A stretch of DNA of 26,351 nucleotides, taken from the NCBI GenBank assembly GCA_025331125.1, contig JAOALB010000290.1, positions 1 through 26,351 on the forward strand, read 5' to 3'. Positions 18,880-26,351 of the stretch are shown piece after piece. Below the pieces are notes generated by a model. That model saw only the letters and a program-made list of their open reading frames with translations. It made no database searches and had not been told where the DNA came from. This stretch comes from Mycogone perniciosa. Taxonomy: Eukaryota; Ascomycota; Sordariomycetes; Hypocreales; Hypocreaceae. Position numbers and translations under genes: made by a program. Within the stretch, counting starts at the first letter, position 1. Each line of letters begins with the position of its first letter.

Positions 18880-18931
18880 TAGCTGTAGGAACAACCAAGC
18901 GACTGCAAGATAAAACGACAGCCAAACAGAT

Positions 18932-20584
18932 ATGGAAGAATATCAATATTTTAAGCAGATTTCCCTTAGCGCTTTCTCATGTGATTCCCTTCCGCTAGTG
19001 GAGGCAGCTTTAAAGATTATTCAAATGCGATATCCGAATTTTGTCCGTTCTTTGGCCACCGAAGAGTCTTCAGGGTATCCATCATCGGAAGGTACATCAG
19101 ATTGCAGGGTTTTCATAGAACAAACAGCTACGGGATGGAAAGAATACGCTGAGAGGCTTTCGCAATCCTTCCATTATGAGGTCACGCAATCGATGCGGGA
19201 TCTAGCTGGAGGGCGTAGCCTCCACGCAGAGACAGTAAAGGCATATCTCAATCTTCTCCGAGCAAGGTCTCTCTGTGCACAGATTGAAAAGATCCATGAC
19301 GTCCGGAAGGGTCCTAAGGAAATAAGAGATGAAGGACTCGATCGACCTACAATAATACCACTTCAAGACGGCGATACTTGGGCTTTCGCTGTAGCGTATT
19401 CAGACTGTATTCATTGGTATGATAGCAGGCCCTCTGATAATATTCCTGCGCTCTCTATAAAAGGCTCAAGAGACATTGTGACTTGCTGGACGGGTCCAAA
19501 ACAGTGCCGACCCCAAGATTCGGCCATTATGATGTTGTTAGGGGCTCGGTGTATTGAACAAGGCGTTCCTCACATCAGTCAAAGGGTTGCTGATACGGCG
19601 TTGTCCCTCTTCCGCGCCCGCGTATTAGTTGAACTACTTTGTGAAAAGATAGATCCGAGTGATGAGGAATTCAAAGCGATTCCGATGCAGGAGGACGAAG
19701 AACAGACCCTTTTCTTCGAGGACGCTATGTACGGCATAGAAGCCCAGCCTCACGCAACGATCGAGACTCCTATCGCCACTCTTGAGTCTCCCCATGCATC
19801 TCTTGGTGGCCTCGAATCTCCCCAGACTCACGAGCTTCACTCTTCACCAGTTCGTCGAGAATCGATTCAGTCCCACCAGGCTTCCACACCTACGTCAGAG
19901 TGTCCCTCCAGTCCAACATCGTCAGCTGTCTCCCGACAACCCCCTCGAATATTTCCTGATGATCGCAAAGTTATATTAGGTCAATTGAGTGAAGCAGTCT
20001 CAGCAGTTCGATCTATAGGAGCTTCCCGGGACACCAAACTGGCAGTGCTGTGGCATTCAGTGAAGAGAGGGTGTATAGGCAGCACATTCCACGACAGGTA
20101 TAATGCTGTGTTATTCTACGAGAAGATGCAACAACTTCGGAGCGAGGATGCCGTATTCCGTGCAATGGAGTATCGGATAGATAAGCGATGTATCCGGGAC
20201 ATGATGTCTATGCAGTCTCAATGTAAATTTTGGAAAGACCTGTGTGACCTTCGCCATGAATGGGACACAGGGAAGTACGCATTGTTTTTCGCGGTCCCCA
20301 ACATTGTATCAGCTCGTAGTATCTCGAAGAACAATGAGCTCATCGAAAAGTTGAGTTCTCGTCTTAATGACGATTCGGATCTACTAGAGAAGTGGCTAAA
20401 GCAAGCATGCAGTCTTTGTAGCGCCATTGTCAATCGCGAGCTTCCTTCACAGAATCTTATGATTGATCTCTATCACTTGAAGCAGCATGAAGACATGACT
20501 GAGAGTGTGTATGAAGCTTTCACGAGTGTAAATCCTCAATTCAAACTACCACTCCCACGATATAGCGCCCGTCAAGTCAAATGA
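18932..20584 (+). CDS. Ulp1/C48-like protein, probably catalytically inactive
   Basis: This 550-residue single-exon ORF starts at an ATG. Residues about 100-240 resemble fungal Ulp1-like cysteine protease domains: IIPLQDGDTWAFAVAYSD, HWYDSRPS, then GPKQCRPQDSAIMMLLGAR. In active members the pattern is HW..., YDS..., QxxxxDCG. Here the His position is Thr149, the Asp is kept (D164), the Gln is kept (Q191) and the Cys position is Ser197 (TCG at 19520). So it may be a pseudo-protease that binds rather than cleaves SUMO or ubiquitin. Residues about 250-345 are acidic then Ser/Pro/Thr-rich and probably disordered, with repeated ATxETP/ATLESP units. The C-terminal 200 residues are helical, of unknown fold. 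The family assignment is from motif recall only. Confidence 0.55.
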   Translation: MEEYQYFKQISLSAFSCDSLPLVEAALKIIQMRYPNFVRSLATEESSGYPSSEGTSDCRVFIEQTATGWKEYAERLSQSFHYEVTQSMRDLAGGRSLHAETVKAYLNLLRARSLCAQIEKIHDVRKGPKEIRDEGLDRPTIIPLQDGDTWAFAVAYSDCIHWYDSRPSDNIPALSIKGSRDIVTCWTGPKQCRPQDSAIMMLLGARCIEQGVPHISQRVADTALSLFRARVLVELLCEKIDPSDEEFKAIPMQEDEEQTLFFEDAMYGIEAQPHATIETPIATLESPHASLGGLESPQTHELHSSPVRRESIQSHQASTPTSECPSSPTSSAVSRQPPRIFPDDRKVILGQLSEAVSAVRSIGASRDTKLAVLWHSVKRGCIGSTFHDRYNAVLFYEKMQQLRSEDAVFRAMEYRIDKRCIRDMMSMQSQCKFWKDLCDLRHEWDTGKYALFFAVPNIVSARSISKNNELIEKLSSRLNDDSDLLEKWLKQACSLCSAIVNRELPSQNLMIDLYHLKQHEDMTESVYEAFTSVNPQFKLPLPRYSARQVK

Positions 20585-22266
20585 ATAAATAGTCAATCAA
20601 TTGAAGGACCGTCATAATAGTCAAATGCCTTGGCAGATCTGACGGCTGCGCTGCCACGATACGAGTTGAATATTCTTCGAGAATACGCGTATTCAATGAA
20701 CAGCTGTCAGGAGCCTAAAGCGGCTAAAGGGGATCACATGACTAAAGCAGGCGTATATATAGTTGGCCTCCCGCCCCTGCTCGGACAGAGGGCTAGAGAT
20801 CAATATAATCACTTGTCTGGTCCCTACTTGCTACTCTCTAGCTTCCCTACTGCCAGGATTCTCCCAGACTCTATCACTCTTTTCAGTGTGGCCTCAGCCT
20901 TCGACAACAGCTCTACTTGCATTGATCATGAGTGTCTGATTTTCATCCATGGGCTAAGAAACATGTGCTGCATTGATAAGCGGAGCTCTCGTAGTTTCTC
21001 CTGGCCTATCGTAAAAGTGGAAATAGCATTGATGGTTTGTCGAGGGTAACTGACGGGCCCAACGCACTTGCATTTCTTCTCCCCTGCTTACCCGAGAGAA
21101 GAACTGACTGCCTAACTTGGTAGCTACTATATTAGGGAAAAGCTATGGGAATAAAAGATAAACAGGTAGACTTAGTTTAATACACCACAACCTTCTTCCT
21201 CCTTCAATACATGATCCTAGCTCTGGCCGTTGCTGCCACCTAGGCATAGAAAGGCGACTGTTGGTTGCTTCTGGCTGCCGGCATCATGATCAGATGATCC
21301 GCAGTGTCTTTTGAGCATCAAATTATACGATTACGGCTTCGTGGCCCTATCAGCAGAGCGCGGTTCCCGTGCTCTATACAAGTCTTTGTGTGTGGGGGTG
21401 TGTGGGGGGGGGGGTGCGCCTTTTTCCCCCCGACAAAATGGTCGAATCAGCTGCCCAAAATGGTAAAAAACCGAGCGACTGCTGGAGATATGCATCTAGA
21501 TTTGGTGAAGTAGGCTGTGGAAAAGTAGATTTTTATGAGATACTGCGTACTGTGTAAAAGTAAATTTTTGGTATAGGTACGCTTTGCTGCCTAGGGAACC
21601 AGACATTATTTGAGAGTCGGTACATAAATAGATCTCAAGTTAGTTAAGTTCTATCCTTTTTGTCTAAACTATACGCTCCGTAGACGACCAGCCCAGGAAT
21701 GCCCTTTATCTACGTCAACCAGTGTACAATTGGCTGACCAATGAAAACTGATTTGGTTTGTGGAGGACTTGCTCAACGTCGTCTCACATCCAACAACCGT
21801 ATATTCCCCATATTAGGTTCCATCCCATACAAGTAGAATTTTACCTCAGCCGCACCATTATGTTCCAATTGGTAGGGACCGGCTCAGAATGCAGCAAGAG
21901 GCGCCAACGTGGGAGATGTGGTTCCGTTGAGGTTGACGGTACCAGGACCTCCAAAAACAAACCTTTCCAGCAAGGGCATGCATGTAGGCCAGAGAAGGAC
22001 GGTCCCGACCACCAATGGCGAAGCTAAAGCCATTTAAGATACATAAAGTTGCCCAACAGAGGAAGCCGAGCTTACGGTAGTTCGGACTACGAGAAACTAA
22101 CAGAAGCCCCAAAAGGGGGATAGTATCAAAAACGGATGCCGTCTCACCCATATGGTGAAATCAGATAACCTTGCACATGACGGAGTAGATTAGGCATAGT
22201 GTTTCGAAGTTTCTCACTAGCGTTCCAATATCTTGAACCTGCCCCGAAATTTATCAAGGAGCTCGT
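20585..22266. other. Intergenic, no gene recognised
   Basis: An open frame at 20630-21049 starts at TTG, has no domain and is probably not coding. A G-rich tract with a pure run of about 11 G lies near 21400-21415. A 97-residue minus-strand frame at 21858-22151 contains one hydrophobic segment but cannot be assigned. Confidence 0.35.
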
Positions 22267-23994
22267 CTACCTGGCTGAGAGTTCTTCGAATGGATGAAGG
22301 GAATTCCCAAACGCCTTGCGCCGCTTAACTCTCCTCGGCAAAGTTTTCAGTACTCGCTTCATCCCCCGCGAACCTCTGCCAGGCACACCCTCCTGCTGAA
22401 GCCTCATAACTTGGTTTATGGGAACGTCGAGTACGGTTTCTCGACGACCATTTTCAGAGCTACCATGACACTTTGAATCATCACTGGTGTCTTGGAGGCC
22501 GTGAGTGGAACACCAGGCTTGCTTGTAGGTCTTTTCCGCACCTTCAGTCGGCAGTTGACCCAATCTTGGGACACTGGTATCAGGTAGACAAGTCATTGCA
22601 CCCTGGGAATGCAGTGCATGATCTTTCGTGAGCTGGTTGAGCTGTCTGAGAGCTTCGGCTTTGTTTCTACCATGAGAACGAGTGGCTCGATTAGACAAGT
22701 TCCGGTAGGCCGCCGACAGGGAAGAAATAACATTGGGATCAATTTGGTCAGGGGATAGAGGGTGTTTCACAAAGAGGTTCAAGTAGCCTTGGAGCTCGTC
22801 CTGGCCTCTGATACGTTCATGTAAGGCCACGAGAAGATTCCTCGTGGCCGTCCCCGGGATATATTTAGCGCTATCTCCATCGAACGGGCATAGCTGACGG
22901 CGGATGACTAGTTCGTGATGGAAGGGCTGCAAGATATAGCCTTCCTCAAGGAGTCTCAGGGCTATATCAAACCGACCAATTAATAAAGCAATTCGCAAGG
23001 TAGTGTATTTGTCTGAGGTCTGGACGTTGACATCGGCACCAAGGCGGATGAAGTTGGATAAAATGTTTTCCTCCATTGATCTAGGATAACGAGGGGTATG
23101 CAGTAATGAGATGTAGTGCATGAGTGGAGTGAATCCCCAGGCATCCTTAGCGTTAATATCTTGATCGTAATGTGTTGTGATGTACTCCACTAGATCCAAA
23201 CGACCTTCAGCAGCAGCGCAGTGAAGGGTTGTGGATCGAAATCCTGGCATGCTGAGTGGATGTTTCCATTGTAATAGTTGCTTAGCAATCGTGATGTGGC
23301 CGTAGATAATCGACAGGTAGAGTGGGCTGATTCGGTCCTCCAAACTCCTTCCGTTGTCAAAATGGACATGAATGCATTGTTGGAGGACAAATTCCATCAG
23401 TTTATCATCCCCCAGGATGGCAGCGATATGAACAGGACTGAACGGAGGGAATTTGGGGGCGAGCTCGTCGCCATTTATCATGTATTGCCGACATAGGTCG
23501 CCTAGAAACATCTGACAAGTACCGCATGAACATTCTAAAACTTGCAAGCAGCTGAAAGCAGAGTCGGCCCCTGAACAAGCGCAAGGTCTGAGTCTATACT
23601 GGCATGAGCCAGATTGCGATCTTATATTTGGTTTACTCCAGCAGTACCAGTAAAGGTATGTTCCTCTTGGTGGTTGAAGCGCATATATGGATAGCGGAAC
23701 AGCTGTGCACCAGTTTGAATCATATTCCTTGAAAAGCTGAATGGTGCCCAAGGGATTGAGATCCTGGAGAGGCGCCACTTCAGGGGGCGAAGGCCTCACC
23801 AAAGGCAGGAAAACTCTTTGAGAGTCATGGTCCTTGATGTCGAACGTAACCGCTAAGTGTAGTGATGCCAGGGTGTATGCAAATTTCTGGCAGCATAACC
23901 TCCAGACTGCTATGTCTTTAGGAGGAAGGTTCTCAGCAATCTGGAAGATTATTTCGGTGGGCAATGTCTCGAGTGTCATTCCTTGTGTTGTCAT
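22267..23994 (-). CDS. F-box / ankyrin-repeat protein
   Basis: This 575-residue single-exon protein starts at the ATG at 23994 (MTTQGMTLETLPTEIIFQIA); a longer frame upstream starts only at TTG. The F-box covers about residues 6-45. A cysteine-rich segment, about 131-168, has eight Cys including CSCGTC. Ankyrin repeats occupy about 185-355: SPVHIAAILGDDKLMEFVLQ, TTLHCAAAEGRLDLVEYI, GFTPLMHYI...LGADVNV. The C-terminus has a basic cluster, KRVLKTLPRRVKRRK, a likely nuclear localisation signal. F-box proteins act as SCF ubiquitin-ligase adaptors through Skp1, with ankyrin repeats as a substrate surface; that is inference here. It appears intact. Confidence 0.8.
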   Translation of the reverse strand: MTTQGMTLETLPTEIIFQIAENLPPKDIAVWRLCCQKFAYTLASLHLAVTFDIKDHDSQRVFLPLVRPSPPEVAPLQDLNPLGTIQLFKEYDSNWCTAVPLSIYALQPPRGTYLYWYCWSKPNIRSQSGSCQYRLRPCACSGADSAFSCLQVLECSCGTCQMFLGDLCRQYMINGDELAPKFPPFSPVHIAAILGDDKLMEFVLQQCIHVHFDNGRSLEDRISPLYLSIIYGHITIAKQLLQWKHPLSMPGFRSTTLHCAAAEGRLDLVEYITTHYDQDINAKDAWGFTPLMHYISLLHTPRYPRSMEENILSNFIRLGADVNVQTSDKYTTLRIALLIGRFDIALRLLEEGYILQPFHHELVIRRQLCPFDGDSAKYIPGTATRNLLVALHERIRGQDELQGYLNLFVKHPLSPDQIDPNVISSLSAAYRNLSNRATRSHGRNKAEALRQLNQLTKDHALHSQGAMTCLPDTSVPRLGQLPTEGAEKTYKQAWCSTHGLQDTSDDSKCHGSSENGRRETVLDVPINQVMRLQQEGVPGRGSRGMKRVLKTLPRRVKRRKAFGNSLHPFEELSAR

Positions 23995-25920
23995 TGTCCT
24001 ACTTTTTTGGGTGGGAGGTGGTCTGAGAGCTCCTCTCGTCAAGGCCGTTTGCTATCAGAGGATTTAGTATCAGGTTTGATAGGTGCGCTGTCACTTTTCA
24101 CTATTAGCTATTATTAAACTTTTGAGCTCCTAGCTTGGGTACGTACCTGGCGTCATCAGAGTCACCATATGATTTGGTTCACATCCGGTAGGCTGCAGGT
24201 TGACGGAAGAGAGGAAGCACAGGAAGAGACTTGAGAGAAAATGGATACCGAATGGCGTTATGGGGGAATACAAAAACAGTAGTTGGCATTTAATGAAGAC
24301 GGCAACTGAGTTGGTCGAGCGAAAAAAGTAAAGGAGAAGAAGATGAAGCTGACGGTAAAGGTGAGAATTGCGCGGGAATATCTCTTAAATATGCCTGTCT
24401 TGAGGACGAACAAGGAAACTTACTCATCCAGGGAAGTAGATATTCCATTGGCAAAGTCGTTGCCTGGGACTCATTCATCCACTTCTTCGAGGTTCTTCCC
24501 CTCTAACCCCGGCGTCCACATCCATTCAGGGGTGTCGTGCGTATGCATCATCCAAGGCCTCCTCAATAATAGCTCAAAATGTATCCATACCTTTTTCACG
24601 AATCAGCGTAATTCGTCCTTGTGTTGACCCTCCTTTGCGACAGAGGGGCTGGTCCCATCCAAAAGTAGTAGTATGGGCCCGCTCCCTTTTTGTTTCTGGT
24701 ACGCACGTATGTATCTTTGTACATAATTCCCGAATAAAGTAGCGAGTTGCATATTCGTACGCGTTGATACGGTCTTCGTCTGTCAGGGTTGAGAAGGTGG
24801 ATTTGCTTGGGATGTTGGATGAGACGTGGCTGTGATTTCTTGTTCATGCCAAATGAGAAAGGATGGATATTAACTCGTTGTCTGTCATTGCACTATCAAC
24901 ACTGTTGTGAAAATGGACAAATCTGATCAACAGGTCTCCGCCGTTTCCTTGCCATTCACCAAACTATGTGATGGCATGCTTCGGTCTCCCTGTTCTGGGG
25001 CTGCGATTAAGACGCTATTGGATTTTCATAGAGATACCGTAGCATGTATTGACTACTGTGGTCATCCTAGTAAGCGATTATGTCGGTAATGTGAAGCAGC
25101 TATCGGATGTTGGAAGACAGACACACCTGAATGGTGCTGACTACTGACTGGTACTGACTGGCACAGTTAAGGGGGATTTTCACATCAACAGGTACACTAG
25201 AAGTACACTACGTAACTATAATGCAGCATGCACATCGGGTGCTTTTATGTACCTGATCATGAGAAGGCAAAGCTTGCAGCCTGCCCTCCTTCAAAAGACC
25301 ACGAGCATTACTGGAGTTCGAAGTGCGCCACAAAACAGGGATGCTTTCGCCAGTAGGTACCACAGCGGGGCCTTGGTAGCAGATCTCACTGAGTTGATAG
25401 AGTAATATGCAGGGTGCCAAGTACCTGATACTCCGTATGGAGAAATATCATCACTCAGTTGTCGGTGCCAGCCGCAACAGGCCACATAGATATCCTTGCA
25501 ACTATGTATGTCACACCCCTAGGTACTCCGTACGCACTGACTAACTACTACGTGCACACCACCATATTCCTCAGCGTGATCCTTAGATTATTCATCGAGC
25601 TAATGACGTCTCATGCAGGACACAAGCCCCGCCAACACCAGGTCCATAGTCCTGGTGTCTTGTGGCAGAGCAAACAAAGATGCACACTCATTACTATTAA
25701 AGTCCCCATCGCCACGACAATCTCTGCCTCCTTTCGACTTAGCACGGAATTCTTGCTAAGTCAATACATGCAGTCACAGCTTTTCAAATTCTTTCTACTC
25801 ATCATACGAACTTGATGCAAGCTTCTTTGAGATCAGTTTAAGAATTACATACAACACGCCCAACATCGACTACTCGAGCTGGTTGTCAGCGGGCCCGCCA
25901 TCACCGCCATCGCCCTTCAT
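23995..25920. other. Intergenic, no intact gene
   Basis: About 1.9 kb with only short unsupported frames, including 24343-24627 (ATG but no domain) and 25459-25815 (TTG start). The TACTCCGTA motif occurs twice (about 25432 and 25523). The promoter of the minus-strand F-box/ankyrin gene should lie at 23995-24300. Confidence 0.35.
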
Positions 25921-26292
25921 ACTTCGGGTGCCCAGCGGGTTCATGACAGCAAACCAGAAATACGAATGCGACTCTCGTCGAAACACCTAACGCTAGCGTC
26001 TGCATATTTGCAAAAAATGACGGCTAATAACTGGAGAGAGACCAACCCTGAAGATGGCTATTCTTGCGTTATGACTGCCGAAGAGTGGGACCAAGAAGCG
26101 TTGCTTATCTTAGTGAATATAATTCATTGGTGAACGACCAAGCTACCCTGAATAGTCAGTCTTGAGATACTTGCCTAAATATCTGTTCTAGTCGATTACT
26201 ATAAATTCCACGAGATAGTTGAATTCTTCGCGGAGACGTGGATCAATAGCCTGGCAGAATCTCTTCCTTCTTCTTGTGACGATCCGGGTTAG
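25921..26292 (+). pseudogene. BTB/POZ-like protein relic
   Basis: One frame encodes KPEIRMRLSSKHLTLASAYL, MTAEEWDQEALLILVNIIH, then VSLEILA, ISVLVDYYKFHEIVEFFAET and WINSLAESLP. This matches the BTB/POZ-like proteins common in ascomycetes. Stops at 26131 (TGA), 26149 (TGA) and 26176 (TAA) interrupt it; the two TGA codons sit where Arg is expected, fitting CGA>TGA. A candidate 62-bp intron (26130-26191) would remove them but leaves the wrong frame. No start codon is identified. Confidence 0.7.
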
Positions 26293-26351
26293 TTCTCAAC
26301 AGTCAAACCGAGGTTCGTGGGTTTATGTTGACAGAGAGGTCAGGGATGAAT

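Larger units (their letters stand above)
17912..18931. other. Intergenic between the MULE relic and the Ulp1-like gene
   Basis: It contains a 42-bp palindrome (17976-18017) and a TATA-like box (18872). Short open frames (for example 18558-18791) lack recognisable domains. Confidence 0.4.

Noticed and set aside
20630..21049. 139-codon open frame downstream of the Ulp1-like gene
   Set aside because: It starts at TTG, shows no domain or repeat pattern and has unconvincing composition; probably chance.
21858..22151. 97-codon minus-strand frame with a hydrophobic segment
   Set aside because: It has an ATG but no recognisable family; one membrane-like stretch is not enough. Could be a gene fragment.
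25459..25815. 118-codon open frame before the BTB relic
   Set aside because: It starts at TTG and has no motif; no coding support.
26130..26191. Candidate 62-bp intron that would remove the BTB stops
   Set aside because: Splicing shifts the frame and runs into another stop; the interior also still reads as BTB-like protein (VSLEILA, ISVLVDYY).

Overview
This window looks like accessory DNA from a filamentous ascomycete (Pezizomycotina). The evidence is short GT-AG introns (55-67 bp) inside long ORFs, fungal-type NLR genes (NB-ARC/TPR and PNP_UDP/NACHT/ankyrin), F-box and F-box/ankyrin genes, and TA-flanked, hAT-like and MULE-like transposon remains. Many in-frame stops in the relics fit CGA>TGA, CAA>TAA or TGG>TAG, as C-to-T repeat-induced mutation (RIP) would leave. 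No tRNA, rRNA, CRISPR array or prokaryotic-style operon was seen.

Layout. 1-3560: repeat-rich, with a nested TA-flanked inverted-repeat element (1-298), a small coiled-coil ORF (948-1394), a 564-bp TIR element (2116-2679) and a 484-bp TIR element (3077-3560). 3773-5881: plus-strand NB-ARC/TPR gene with one intron and a decayed extra TPR downstream. 6061-8346: no intact gene; orphan TIR ends, a 993-bp hAT-type element with a perfect 8-bp target duplication and a decayed transposase C-terminus, and a 118-bp inverted-repeat element. 8347-13225: minus-strand zinc-finger / PNP_UDP / NACHT / ankyrin locus. Its exons join cleanly except for one 1-nt frameshift between the zinc-finger part and the PNP part. 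13829-14599: minus-strand F-box-like gene with a second copy of the 564-bp family (14671-15194) 72 bp upstream of its ATG. 15901-17911: decayed MULE transposase. 18932-20584: plus-strand protein resembling the Ulp1/C48 fold, with likely loss of catalytic His and Cys. 22267-23994: minus-strand F-box/ankyrin gene. 25921-26292: BTB/POZ-like relic with three in-frame stops.

How it may work together. In fungi, NLR-like STAND proteins act in non-self recognition and regulated cell death. The PNP_UDP domain is a known NLR effector fold in fungi, animals and bacterial anti-phage systems. The two NLR loci sit among F-box, BTB and Ulp1-like genes, all from families linked to ubiquitin or SUMO, so the region reads as a fast-evolving recognition island shaped by transposons. 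That functional link is inference. The most distinctive object is the zinc-finger/PNP/NACHT/ankyrin locus, which has an apparently intact nucleosidase-like domain but an altered NACHT P-loop.
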